Shown here one piece after another: positions 1 through 12,519 of a stretch of DNA of 64,000 nucleotides. Source of the stretch: Sycobia sp. Sy_11 (taxonomy: Eukaryota; Arthropoda; Insecta; Hymenoptera; Epichrysomallidae); the NCBI GenBank assembly GCA_018907035.1, contig JACCIC010000003.1:5491001-5555000 (forward strand). Direction: 5' to 3'. A program made the translations under genes and the position numbers. Under the pieces are notes generated by a model. That model made no database searches. It was given only the letters and a program-made list of their open reading frames with translations, and was not told the origin of the DNA. Numbering within the stretch: the first letter of the stretch is position 1; each line of letters starts with the position of its first letter.

Positions 1-356
1 GTGAGACTGGGTCGTCTGGATTGATAATGGGTTTGTGGGCATTTTAATGCTTACGAGTTGCGGGCATTGTGGCGTTTGACTAGTGCTTGACTACTTATGT
101 ATTTCTGTTGCGAATTTTCAATGTTGTGATTATGAAGTGAATAGGTTATGAATAAGAAGTTTGTAATAAAAAATTATTTTCTTATTATGAAATAATTATA
201 TCAAAAGAATAACTATCTAGACTACTTATTAGTTCGTTTCAGTCAGTATAATTCATATGAAATAAATTTTTCTATGAAAAAGTTTGATTTTAACATTTTT
301 TAAATATACAATTGAAGTTATTTTAATTACATGATAATTGCAAATCAAACATAAGA
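1..356. other. Upstream flank of RPAP1, no gene seen
   Basis: No coding exon is recognisable here. The first 100 bases are richer in G than the rest, and the segment then becomes AT-rich up to the RPAP1 start codon. It should contain the RPAP1 promoter and 5' UTR, but I see no TATA box or initiator that I would defend. The window opens with GTGAG, which could be a splice donor of a gene lying further left or chance. Confidence 0.4.
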
Positions 357-3300
357 ATGACAGATAATTTTGTACATATCAAACGTCCAAAGCCGGAAGA
401 TGATGAAGATGAACTTTTACGGATGCAGCAAGAATTTTATGAAAAGAAATTAACTCCTTCTGCTAAAGTTATTAATTTACGGTCACAAAAAACAATAATA
501 GACCAGCCAGTTAAAAAACAATCGAAATTTGCGAAAGACAGATGTATTGAAACTGTAAAAAATCGAATATCTACTAGTCAAATTTGTGGAAATGTTACAA
601 AAATTGATACAGGTAATTGTGATAATTTTTATCCTTTTAGTAATTATTTTCTAATTTAATTATTTTTAGGAAATCTTGATATATCCAAATCCAATGAAAC
701 TGAAAAAAATAAAATTGATCCTATCAATAATTATTCTCAATTGTCAGCAAATATTATTCTAGGAAATATTGTAGAACGAAATTTAAATTTAAATGAATTT
801 AAATCTAATATTAATAAAGAACCAGAATGTTTGCAAGATGGTTTTCCCTCTGTTTTTACATCTTCCGAAATGGTATATTTTAATTTCAGTTTCTAAATTT
901 ATATTTTTATTTTTTAATTATTAGATTATATTTTAAAACAGTTTCAAGATACAAGCTCTAAGGAAAGTCTCTTTAAAAAAACTATTTCAAAGAAAATACA
1001 AAACAATTCATTATCTTCAATAAATCGAGATAAAGTTGACACATCAATAAATATTTGTAAAAGTAATATAATTACTGGCTCGTGGGCAAAAGAGATTCAT
1101 GAAGAAAATCTTAATAAATTAAAAGAAATGAGCAAAGATGAAATTGTAGCTGAAAAAAAAAATTTAGAAACCATGCTTGATCCAGATACTATTGCATTTA
1201 TAAAATCAATGAAAAATGCAAAAAATAATACAAAAAATGAAATGTTAAAAAGTTTAGAAAAAAGGAATACTGTTGTGAATAATATTATGGAAGTAGATGA
1301 AAACAATCCTCATTCTATTTCCGAGAATTTCATAAATAGTAAAATGGAAGTCGATGATAAGAATGAATCTATAAAATCATTTTCTAAAATAGATAAAAGT
1401 AATGGAGATACCAATGAAGGATTACCTGAGCCTGTAATAGATATAGCAGCAAATGCAGAACAAAAAGGATGGGTGCATATGGATGAACTAGAACCAGAAA
1501 AAGTAAAATGGATGAATGATTTACCAGAAAATAATGATAGTACTCAACCAGTTGATGAACCGTATAATGCACGTTTTGACTTTAATGGTATAAATATTTA
1601 AAACATATAATTTAACTAAAATTTTATTTTTGTTTATTTTTTTATGTAATTATAAACTATGATTATTTTATTACTTTAGAAAAATTATTTATAATATTTT
1701 GCAAATGTATATATTAAAGATTTATATTAGACTATTTTTATAGGAATTTTGTTGCCTTTTCAAAATGAAAATCTCACTGTGGACAAAGGTCTTCATCACC
1801 ATGGTGAAGAGCCTAATAGACCAGGATATTCTCTTCAAGAATTATTGCAATTAAGTAGATCATCAGCTCAACAACAACGTTGTACTTCTCTTAATACTAT
1901 AGCTAATATTTTAGAAAAAACACATTTAGGCTTGTATGATCAAGTTTTGCAACCAGCACTTTTAAAAACATTAAATCAGGTAAAAACTTGTTTATTTATT
2001 AAATTTTTTCTTATGAAACTATTTCAATGTACAACAATAATTTATATTTATAATAATACTAAGAATAATAGCAATAAGAGATAAATATACATAATGCAAA
2101 ATTTCGATATAAGATAATATAATATGATAATAAATATGATATGAAATAAGATATAATTTTAAGAAAATATTTTGAAAATCTATATGTAGTGAAATAATTA
2201 AAAAAGTAAACATTTCCACTGAAAATATAAATAATTATAAGTTGAACATTTTTTTGAATTCGTGAATAGCATACATTAATGTAAAACTGTTAACTAAACA
2301 TTGAATCAGTTTATTGTTATTATTATATGCATTTTATTAAATTATTTAGAAGATGAATGTTATATTATTCTTATATTAAAAATTAGAAAAATATTTTGTT
2401 ACTGCTGCGATTTTCATTGGATGATTCAGCTCTATCTGTAGTTACCGCAGCTCTTCAAGCCTTAAGAGCTTTTTTATTTTGTGAAACTGATGAAGTATGT
2501 CTTGATAAAATATTTGGGATAGATGATTTTGAAGAACCAACTTTAAAACCTGTAATGAAAGATGTAGAAGATATTAATAATTTAAAGGATCATGAATTAG
2601 CTCAAATAGATACCATTGCTGCTGTTCTTCGTTCAGATATAGTTTTAAGAATAAGGTACAGTTGGTAAATAATAATTCTTTTAATTATAAATTCTTTTTT
2701 TATTCCTCCTCAGGGATTTTTCTGGAAAAAACAAATTTCATATTCATATTCAATATCCTAAAATTACTATAAAAATAAAAGTTTCATACTTTTCTCTTTC
2801 TAGACAAAAATCTTCTGTTTTTTCATATTGTTTTTTAAAATTTGGGTTAGCTTTTATGAAATAAATAAAATATATAAAAAATTTAAGAAATTTTTTTGTC
2901 TTGATAAAATACAAAAATTGTTTGTTACGTAAGTCAGAATATGTTCTTATCTTCTACATGTACGTATCTACGAAATTTTATAATATATGCTTTATATGTA
3001 TTATATATTCATAAAAAATCTTTGGGAGTGAAATGCTAATTAGTCACTCAGATAATTAGAACTTATTAATACAAACAGAAAGATATGCATTTCTTTCTTT
3101 TCATTCCTTTATGGATAGATTCGCGGAAGATCTATTTATTACTATTTTCGAGCGTTTTTATATATACTTGTTAACAATGAAAATTAAATTCATACATTTG
3201 AAAAAATAGATGTTATTATAATTGGAAAAAACAAATTTATTCTTTTTGAATCTTTGGCACGAAAAATTGAATTAAAAAATTTAGAAAATTTTAAGCTATA

Positions 3301-4622
3301 ACGGTAATAATATAAAATAGTAGATTGTATCAACCTGGTTTTATTAGGAAGCAAAATATGCGTATGCAAACAAGGGTATGTTTACGGCCTTATATAGCTA
3401 GGGCATTAATATACTTGATTCCGCAAATTCCTTTACTCCCGTGTGTCATGTATTATTTTTTCATACGAAGGTACAGCCTTCTTGATTGCATATTTGCGAA
3501 GAAAAAAATTTAGAGATCACGGAAAATGTCTAATTTTTTCCCTGTGCAGTATCCCAAAAGAGGATATACCGAGGAGTCTTGTATAGAGAGAAGATATGCT
3601 CTACATTTGTGGTGGCCTGGCAAGCATGGATCGACCGTGCGTCCAAAATAAATTGGACTATCATAAAATAGAATCCGTTGAAATTGAACAAATATAATAA
3701 CGTCAGTTTTCTTTGTAATTTATTTTAATTTTTAATTCACTCGTAAAATTGAAATAGTAGATGCCTTTCATTCCATGTGTCACATACTATTTTCGCAAAC
3801 CAGGTCGCTTTTTCTTCTTCAAAAAAGTGCACAAAATATGAATGACAAAATCACAAAATGAAAAGATTTTAAAATTTCCCCCCTGTGTTAAGCATGATTG
3901 TATAGAGCGAGCAGGTATAATACCTAAAGGTCTAGATGATACTTGCTCCAAAATAAGTTGCCCTAACATAAAATGTAATCCGTTGGATTTAAAAAAATAT
4001 AATATTATCGGTTTTCTATTAAGGTTATTTCTGTAATTTATTTGAATTTTAGAACATTAAATTAAATGATTTTATCTTAATTCGAGATTGATAGAGTATG
4101 TTAAGGAGAGATGTAGGATCGCGAGGTGGGGGTGCAGGAGGCGAAGCCCCCGCCAAGAGTTAAAGGGCGGAACTTCCTTCTTGTATAAGAAGAAGTAAGC
4201 ACAATCAATTGAAAATTATAAGTTTATTAATAATGGAATCTTAAAATTAAATTTAAAAAATTTTAAATAGCATAAAACATAGAATTAAAATTAAAACTAA
4301 TTTTTCAAAAATGATATATATAATTTTTAAAACTTAAAAACATAATAATTTTGATACCAAATTTTATATAGAATATAAATTTTATTTTATTTTAAAATCT
4401 CGAATACCTAACTAAAACAAAGTGAAAAAAGGTCGAGCTCGCGGTCGAGTGGTGCATATATATGTAAGTCTAAACCTCGTAAATGCCAGATGTTACGTAG
4501 GCATGAAAACTGAAAATTCTACCAGACTACACGGTTTTGTTCATTCACTTTTCTTCCGAAGAAAGGAAAAATAAAATTCTGCTTTCTGATTGGTCGTAAA
4601 AGTGTCGTAAACACTTTTCCTT

Positions 4623-4677
<55 letters not shown>

Positions 4678-7600
4678 TTTATTTATTTATTGTAAATTAT
4701 TAAACTTTTGTTTTAATAATGTAAAAAGGACTAAGTATAATATATTTGTGTAAAATTTTTTTTTTGTCTTTTTAAACTTATTGGGGCCCTAATTTAATAC
4801 AGTAGCATGTACACAAGCCATTTTGAGAATATACTTAGGCAAGTTTTAAAGAATACGCTCAAGACTTTATATAAGTTCATAAGACTTCGATGAGATCGCA
4901 AAGACTTGCAGAATTTCCAAATGAGTTAGCATAAAATCATATATTATTCAGAGAGTTCTTTGTAAAACTTTTAAATAATTCATTCGAACACTGCAAATGT
5001 ATTCAAAGTTTTCTGAACTCATTGGAAAACTTTGAGGATTTTGTAAAACTCCGAAAATTCATTTAAAGTCTTTGAAAAATTATTCGACATCTTTGTGAAG
5101 TTCTAGTGTAATGTGTTTCCAAAGTTTGGATTAATTTTTAACAGTTCGATAGACTTACTTTTAGGGATGCCTTCCAACTGTGACATGAAAATGCTCATAT
5201 GGGGTGTTTTTTTAAGGAAAAGGAAATCAGGACTTCATATTTAATTCATGTATATTCGATTATAAATTACGTTTATAAAGTTAATGTTTGAAAAATATAA
5301 AAAATGTTACAAAAACACAATTGATACTTTTCTAATGCATAAACATTAACAATGATTATTATATATTATGAAGATTTCTACTCAACAACGCACGACTATC
5401 ACCGTCTGGAATAACGGCAGCGCTAGAAATATTAACAAGACTTGCGAGACATTCTCAGGAAACGGCTTTAAATATTGCTACGACACCAGATTTACTAAAT
5501 ATTGTTGTTAAGAAATGCTTACCTTTATCTATGAATAAGCCAGGTATAGTATTAATGCTTGTGATACAAATCTTAAATATTTCCTTCCTTAATTTTTATG
5601 TTTTCATTAACATTTATTTTTTATAGTGAAAAATATTGATTCAAGCCAAGTATTTGGATGTCCATTAATTGCAGCTGTACGTTTGTGTAGAATTTTAATT
5701 CTTTATGCTGGAAGACCAATTGCAGAAAGATTAAAAGATTTGCAGATCATCCATTCATTACTTGCTTACATTTGCAGTGATGCTAGGTAATTACAGAGAG
5801 TTTGAATAAATTCGTGGAATTATTTTAAAAAATTAGGATTTTATTGTAAACAAATGATTATACATTTTATCAATCGGTTTTCTTTTAAAAGCATAATTTA
5901 ATAAATGATTATACATTTTAACAATCGTTTTTTTTAAAAAGTTATTATTTATTTTTGTCTTATTATAAATGATTTGTAATTATTGAGCGATTGACTAAAT
6001 AATTTTATTGGTCCTTTTTTCATTTAGAGTGAGACTTAAAAGTAACTCCTTGGAAAAAAAATTGTTTTTGGTCCATATAAAATTCTATATATTCAATAGA
6101 GTAAAATGGCTTGCAATTTACGTTAGGACTGAATCAGAGTATAATAATAAATATTGATACTAAATTGTAATAATAGCTTTCTCATCATTATTTTAAAAAA
6201 ATGGGACAATGCAACAATATTTTTTTTATTTACATTTCAAAAATTTTATGAATTACTTCACCCTTCTAATATAAATATCAATTCACATATAAAAATAATA
6301 AAAAAAATATTTTTTAAGAAAGTACATAATACACTTGTTAGTTCTATTATATATTTAAAATAAATGTATAAAATTTCAGTAAGCAAGAAGTTCGTTTACA
6401 TATTGAAAGTTTAAGATTATGGAGATTATTTGTACAGTTTGATATTGAAGTGGATAGTGTAGTTGGTAGTAAGCTTACTTTAATATCACAATTAAGATTG
6501 TTGGCTAGTACTTTAAATCTTAACGATGCATCTCCATTAATGTGTGACTATGCAGCAGCTATAATAGGAATTACAAATTATGACGAATCATTAAAAGAGC
6601 ATGTCTCTCTGTTACTACTGAAATGGAGCACTCAATTATCAAGTTTATCTACACCCAGCGTAAATAAATTTATTATAATTTTTCAAATATTACTGGTTTT
6701 TTAAAACATTTTCATATACTATTGGTATTTAATTTTAGTGTAGTAATACAATTTTAGTTGCCGAAACTTTAAAAACTCTTGGTAATGTTTTTTCATTTAA
6801 AAGAGATTGGATAAAGAATCCTAAGTTCTTTTCGCAATTAAGGTATTTATATTAGTTTATAATGCTTAAAAATATAAAATGAATTAACTATTTAAATCAT
6901 CTTATTTTAGTTCATCATCAAATTTATTAAGTAATCTCGATTTGGCTTCCGAACGGGATCCCACATCTCTTCCTAGCTTAGGCGTTATGACTTATGAGGG
7001 AAAACTGCAGCCTGTAATGGCGCAACATTCAGTAATAGTATTCTTGAAAACCATACTCGAAATATTATTAAAAAATTCTTGTTACGCAGACCTGGTACAA
7101 ATTTTCGATGACGTAAACATTCAGAAATATCTACAAAAATTGAAGAACACAGAATGGTCACTGGAAAGATCCTGGTTTACTCGATTAGAATACTCCCTTT
7201 TGATAACCATAATACAAATTGCTAATCATCAACAAGTGTCCTTAAAGACAAAAGTAAGTATAAAATTGTATTAATAATATTAGAGACAATTTATCTTTTT
7301 GTCACTAAGAAAAAATTTATATAATTTATAAAAAGGAATTAATTACTAATTTATGTATCTTCAGTTTTTATTTACTGACACGTATTAGAATTGATATAAA
7401 TTAAAACAAATATTTAAAAATTAAGGCAAAAGGCTTTTATATAAGTAAAAACTGTAGAATATATCAGGTATGTGAATAAGTCTTTCCCGTTTTTTTTCAA
7501 ATTTTGAGCCTTTATTGTGAAAAAATGGTTACAAATGAATTATTGAAAGTATTGGCCATCGCTAGCTACAACTTTCTAGCACCCAATTTCCTTGCTTTTG

Positions 7601-9681
7601 GATCATTCCCATGGCTTTCAAACGCTTGGAAATGGTTGTTCGGTCAACTCCCAATGCTTCAGCAAGTTCTTCTTGCGTTTGACAAGAATCTTCATCAAGC
7701 AAAGTCGCCAATTCTCGATCTTCAAAGATTTGCGGCCGCCCGGAACGCTCCTTGTCTTCCACGTCGAAATCACCGCTTTTGAAGCGTCGAAACCATCCGC
7801 GAACACTTGAATCATCGACACAACCTTCTCCATAAGCCTCCTGAAGCAATCGATGCGTCTCGGCAGCAGATTTCTTCAAATTGAACCAATAAAGTGAAAC
7901 TTCCCGCAAATGACATCGACTCGGCTCAAATTTCGACATTTTCACGATATTAAAAATTTATGATGCAAAAAAATTTTAACTAATGTGTTAGTATGGAATT
8001 GTTGACATATGAATAAGCTTTGATTATGACATATGTAACCATTGAATACTCGCACAGTATTGGTGGCGCCATCTCTTACAAAAAACGGGAAAGACTTATT
8101 CACACTCCTAATATAAAATTATTTTAGTACTTGTATTCCTTATATTTGAAATGTAAAAGTTGATAATTTTGGGCCACGAATTTTTTCTAAGAAGTTTTTA
8201 TGATTCATTTTAAATTATAAAATTAATTTTCAATTCATTTTAAATTATAAAATTCATTTTAAATTCATTTTAAATTATAAAATTTGCAAGATTTTCTATA
8301 ATAAATATTTTATAATGATTCTGCATTCATTTTCTACTTGAAGATGAAAGAAATTTAACAAGATATTTAATAATAATATAAAATACTTATCTGAATTTAT
8401 ATAATTAAATTATTAATTTACAATAATAAAATATATAATAGTTGCATATAAAAAGTGTTTTCTAAACATTCTGCTTTTGTCCAAAGATTAAAGACTCTAT
8501 ATGGAAGATAGCTATAAAGCTAATTTCCGCTCTACCGGCAGATTGTCCTCTGAACGTCAGAGATATACTTGTATACAGTCTTCTGCCTGAAAGGATAAAT
8601 CTTCGCTTTTTAGAGACTGGAATGAACAAATTAGATTTAAGCGAAAAGTATCAAAATACTGAAGGTCTCGATAATCCAAGTTTAGCAATTAAGTTATATG
8701 AAAAATTTGTCAGTTCAAATGGTAGCTGGTCAGAAGCAGCTATGCCTAAAGACTGGTTGTATTTACCACTTGTCGATATGTTCACACGTACGAAGAACCA
8801 AAAATCTTCTCAGTTATCGAATACTGTAGAAATTCTGAATTTATTGAAATTGGAACTGATTATGCCAGAACTCACACAGAACTTGTCGCCGACTTTAAGA
8901 TTCAGTAGAATGTTATTATTGTATTTATGCGACAGTACTTTTGTACATCCTCCAGAGTGTGAGCTGCCGCAGAAAATTATAACTCAACTAGGTATAAAAT
9001 AATTTCTATTTATTTTCTATTTCAATAAATCGCGCTAATAATTAAATTATTATTGCAAGTACTGTCTTTCCAAGTCTGGTTTCATATTAAAATATGCGCT
9101 TAATTAAAAGATACAGAGATATATGTATGTAATAAAGTCGGTCTTTTCTTTCAGTGCAAACAAATTACAAGAAATTCGACTTATGCAGCGGGGTTCCAGG
9201 TTTAGTCTCTTTTACAGATTTATTTACTGCTTTGTGCGAAAACTTCGTAGCTAATTCATATGGTCAGGACTGTTTTTCTCAAGCTCTATTAGTTTTCATA
9301 GCTCAACGATACGATGTTCACTTCAGAAAGCTGCTGTGGTCCGAACATGCTGGAGTATTGACTTATTGCAGATTAACTTCTGACCAGCTGATCATTCCTT
9401 TTGAAGAATATCTTTATCCATTAGAGCACGACACTTCTCTTATAGAAGCTTACATTACTGCACTCGTTAGGAATACTGTGCGAGAAGGTAATTCGCCGGT
9501 CTTGTATAATATAGCCGTCCATCATTCTGCGATGTATTTAAAGGAATCAACAAAGCTTGCGACTGTCATGAAATCGAGGATTCAGACATTACTAATCAAC
9601 CCAAAGACAGCAAGTATAGCTGAAAAACTACTTAATTATACGCCTACTATAAAACTATTAGGAGATGAATCTTTAAATTAA
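357..9681 (+). CDS. RPAP1: RNA polymerase II-associated protein 1 (RPAP1), 12 exons
   Basis: RPAP1 is known as a partner of RNA polymerase II needed for its assembly or nuclear import and for Mediator-dependent transcription. Exons read as 357-612, 670-872, 942-1587, 1744-1979, 2387-2655, 5374-5543, 5627-5786, 6380-6659, 6739-6842, 6911-7253, 8487-8991 and 9155-9681. These total 3699 nt (1232 aa), all with GT-AG borders and matching phases; human RPAP1 is about 1390 aa. Visible marks are the N-terminal segment with GFPSVF (residues ~145) and IHEENLNKLKEM (~205-216), which is the RPAP1_N signature, and GWVHMDELEPEKVKWM near 329. The RPAP1_C signature follows, with HHHGEEPNRPGYSLQELLQL around 382-402. 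The remaining ~800 residues look like helical repeats, for example LRIRFLL and ALEILTRLARHSQE. The fifth intron (2.7 kb) carries repeats and the tenth carries a mariner copy. I see no frameshift or stop inside the exons. Confidence 0.93.
3432..4055. repeat. Two diverged direct copies of a ~310-bp unit
   Basis: Copy one runs about 3432-3745 and copy two about 3765-4055. Shared blocks in the same order are the segment with GTGTCA..TA.TATTTT (3441 and 3776), CTTGTATAGAGAGA versus ATTGTATAGAGCGA (about 3577 and 3897), CCAAAATAA.TTG (about 3641 and 3949), and ATAAAAT.GAATCCGTTG-like sequence followed by AATATAATA and a TGTAATTTATTT end. The unit has no convincing coding potential and looks like a tandemly duplicated non-autonomous element. 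Borders are approximate. Confidence 0.6.
4121..4200. repeat. GC-rich hairpin patch in RPAP1 intron
   Basis: A short island much richer in G and C than its surroundings. Five G at 4128-4132 can pair with five C at 4147-4151. Right after it, CTTCCTTCTT and AAGAAGAAG around 4170-4195 can form a second short hairpin. The pattern resembles the terminal hairpins of some transposons, but no family can be assigned. Confidence 0.4.
4625..4676. repeat. (TA)n microsatellite, 52 bp
   Basis: Uninterrupted TA dinucleotides inside the long RPAP1 intron. Confidence 0.97.
5845..5942. repeat. Tandem duplication in RPAP1 intron, ~54-bp unit
   Basis: AAATGATTATACATTTTA followed by CAATCG and a T/A-rich tail occurs twice, at about 5852 and 5906, with few differences. 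This is a local duplication within an intron and has no coding content. Confidence 0.75.
7466..8110 (-). mobile_element. Internally deleted mariner-family transposon
   Basis: An element of about 645 bp sits in the tenth RPAP1 intron, bounded by inverted repeats of about 28 bp. The left end (7471-7496) and the reverse complement of the right end (8081-8106) share GTGAATAAGTCTTTCCCG followed by a T run. TA dinucleotides flank the ends, as expected for TA-target insertion. Full mariners are about 1.3 kb; this copy kept both ends, the transposase N-terminus and the last residues of its C-terminus, but lost the catalytic core. It lies antisense to RPAP1 and outside its exons. Confidence 0.9.
7540..7945 (-). 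pseudogene. Mariner transposase, DNA-binding half only, catalytic core deleted
   Basis: Translation starts at 7945 on the minus strand and runs open for 127 codons to 7562. The first ~120 residues form the mariner N-terminal region: an HTH unit (SAAETHRLLQEAYGEG..VRGWFRRFKSGDF), the linker motif ERSGRP, then a second HTH (TQEELAEALGVDRTTISKRL) ending in GNWV. A full protein continues with about 220 residues that carry the acidic catalytic triad; here the frame breaks immediately after GNWV. A second frame at 7540-7575 gives KVVASDGQYFQ and a stop, which is the normal mariner C-terminus. The copy is therefore an internal-deletion derivative and cannot transpose by itself, although the DNA-binding part shows no stop codon. 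Confidence 0.9.
8200..8285. repeat. AT-rich tandem repeat in RPAP1 intron
   Basis: The block ATTTTAAATTATAAAATT recurs three times over about 85 bp, sometimes with TCAATTC or TCATTTTAAATTC inserted between copies. It lies just downstream of the mariner copy in the same intron. Confidence 0.75.
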
Positions 9682-9760
9682 AATTGTATTATATAAATAA
9701 TTATTTATTTATTTAAGATGTATGTTAAAAACATTCTAAAGAATGCTTTATTTTATTTAA

Positions 9761-9766
9761 AATAAA
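9761..9766 (+). terminator. Polyadenylation signal of RPAP1
   Basis: AATAAA lies about 80 bp after the RPAP1 stop codon and is the first canonical signal downstream. In this AT-rich DNA the hexamer is common, so position is the main support. Confidence 0.45.
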
Positions 9767-11807
9767 AACTGTTTCAACATAGACTATGACGAATATTTAT
9801 AAATTTTAATAAAATAATTAAATTAAAATTACCTTATCTTCCATAACTTTCCATAACTTAACATAATTTTTGATTTCATAACTGCTAGATTTAACAAATT
9901 ATGAAGATACTTCAATTTATAATTAAATATATTTTTAACTAATCGGGATGGTGTATTATGGAAAAAATGTATAATGGAATACTATGTTTTTTTCTTAAAT
10001 TTTCAATGTCTATATAAAATAGTTTAAAAAATATTTTTAAAAAAAGTATGAATTGCCATATATATAGATACATTAAGCATGTAATAGGTATTATTATGAA
10101 AATGTTTTTTCAGAAAAATTCACTTATTTACACAAATTCACCTTAACGCGCAAAATCATCTTGTGTCTACAAATTCATCTGCAGCGTTTTAGTAGAAAAG
10201 TATTATATTCTTTTTTCAATACCCTATATAGAAGATTTTTTAACATCTTCTTTCAGAATTTAACATTAGTTTAACATGAACATATAGTAGACCTACTATT
10301 TTTATGTTTATAAAAAGACCGATTTTTATTGCAGTGTGATAAAAAATTTCACAATTGTCTTATATGAAAAGTATTAACATTAGACAAGATATTTATGCTA
10401 TAAAAAATACTCTTATTTAAATTTCTCTAGGATTAAGTGTAAATTTTTTCAAAACTATTTGGGACTTTTTTGATTTTTTAATGTTGAATATTTTTTGAAA
10501 AGTATAACAACTTGGCTTATAAAATTCTGAAAAAATCTTACGTTACTGGAATAATTTAAGTTGGTCTAAAGAATAATTAAAAAAATGGTCATTACTCGAA
10601 AATCAAAAAAGTTCTAATTGTAAAAAAATGCAGAAATATTCTTCGACAAATTATAGATATTTTTATGATATAAATTTCTTGTATGAAAAAAGTTAAGCAA
10701 TTTCAATTCTTTATTTATAAATGAGCGCGTTATAAGCTATCAAAGTTAAAAAGAGCTGAAATGCTCTTATATGTATTGAAGATTCTAAGAGACTTTTCAT
10801 ATAAATTTATCGCTTCCATCGTCCAGAAAAGTTTTTCCAAGTAATATGACATTTTAATGCAAACCGCTCTTTATTAACAATAATTATTAATTACTTAAAA
10901 ATTTTAAGTGTCGCGATTCTGTAATATAACAACATTAAAGATTTTCATAGATTTTGCTGCCTTGGACATATGGGATATCATTTCGATTTTGAAATCACTG
11001 AAATTTTTTTTTTTACTTTTTGTACCGCCTTAGCACAAGTCATTTTTGGAATGCCCATCAATATTAAGGTAAAAAGTTGAACTTAACAATGTTAAAGACT
11101 GTTGTTGACTTTTCACTAAGTGATTAAAACGAGTGTGGTCTATGACCTCCATTTTTTATGCTTCAATTGTAAAATCTTTTTTTTTAAACATATTTCAATA
11201 CCATTGCAATATATTTTTTGATTAAACATATTTTGAAAGAAAAAGAAGCACCAGTTGTGACAACGGAATGTCCTGGGTTTGTAATTTCCGGAATTTCTGG
11301 CTGATCAATTGAAGATATCCATATCTGATTTCTCCTGCAGATTGCTGATCAATATGTATTTATTGTTATTTTAGAATCTTTTAATTGCATATGAAAATTG
11401 GAAACAGTTATTTTTTGAAATATATTTCAATTTTTTAATTATATTTTTTATATCCATTTTCCTTCTTTATGAATCTTTCCCATTGCATGTAAACGTTGGA
11501 AACTAAGTTCGCCTCCTAATACAATAATTTTTCGCGACTAGTTTTATCATTTTTAAATAATTTGTTTGAAAATTCTCTAAAAAATAAATGCTGGAAATTT
11601 CCTTTCGGTATTTATATCTACTTATTGTAGAAAATTTTTAAAATTTATTATTTTAGGTGTTTTAGAAAATTTTTTGGACATATTTAATTAATACTTGTCA
11701 AAAATTTGCAGACTATAAGGGTTTTCAAAATACCTTTTTATATACTTACAGAAAGTTAATAATTTTAATAATAATAAATTTGTCTTGATAGTTAATATAG
11801 TAGTAAA

Positions 11808-11885
11808 AATTAAATCTAAGTTTTAATACATCAAAAATCAAACCTAGTATTATATACTTAAATCTAAGTTTTAATACATTTTATA
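11808..11885. repeat. Short direct repeat, ~52-bp spacing
   Basis: AAATCTAAGTTTTAATACAT occurs at about 11812 and again at about 11862, each followed by related A/T-rich text with AACCTAGTAT or AACTTGGTAT. A local duplication. Confidence 0.7.
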
Positions 11886-12455
11886 AATAAAACTTGGTAT
11901 TTAATATTTATTTTTTAAAAATTACCAAAATAATTTAAAACAAAGGCCTTGTTGATACGCTACTCAAAATTATATTTGGTTTGATTAAATGAATGTTCAT
12001 AATATTAACTTAAAAACGAAATAATTTTCTACTCTGTTATATTAATTAAATTATTATTTGCTACAAAATGCTCAGGAGGATAATATGGCTATAATTTACA
12101 AATTTTGTACAAATTTGTTTAAAAAATTTATGACATATATTTTCATAAAAGTAATAAAAGAGATCTAGGCTGACGATAAAAAATTAATTTAAAAGATAAA
12201 AAAAATTGAAATCATAAAAATAAGATTTATACACATTTTATAAATACAAAAACAATTCAGAGATTTTTGCATCATTTTTATTTAAATAATAGGGTTTAGT
12301 ATAAAATAGATTTTTTTCTAATAATTATAAATATTTAAATATGAGAATAAGATATTATTTTATATGCACTTTTGAACCCAAATTTTTACATTTGTATTCA
12401 CAATGCAAAAGTGCTGTATATGTGATAAACATGTAAATAAAGTGATGTTTAAGAG

Positions 12456-12474
<19 letters not shown>

Positions 12475-12516
<42 letters not shown>
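12475..12516. repeat. (TA)n microsatellite, 42 bp
   Basis: Uninterrupted TA run in the RPAP1-CNRIP1 intergenic stretch. Confidence 0.97.

Positions 12517-12519
<3 letters not shown>

Larger units (their letters stand above)
2656..5373 (+). other. Long RPAP1 intron with repeat debris
   Basis: This intron follows LRI and resumes at RFLLNNARL, so an Arg codon is split AG|A across it. At 2.7 kb it is far longer than most other introns of the gene. It contains a diverged direct repeat (3432-4050), a GC-rich hairpin patch (4121-4200), a long (TA)n tract and otherwise AT-rich sequence. No exon is missing between the flanking coding parts, because the protein reads through smoothly. Confidence 0.7.

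Noticed and set aside
7504..7833. Other frames across the mariner copy
   Set aside because: Only the minus frame from 7945 shows the transposase; the rest overlap it.
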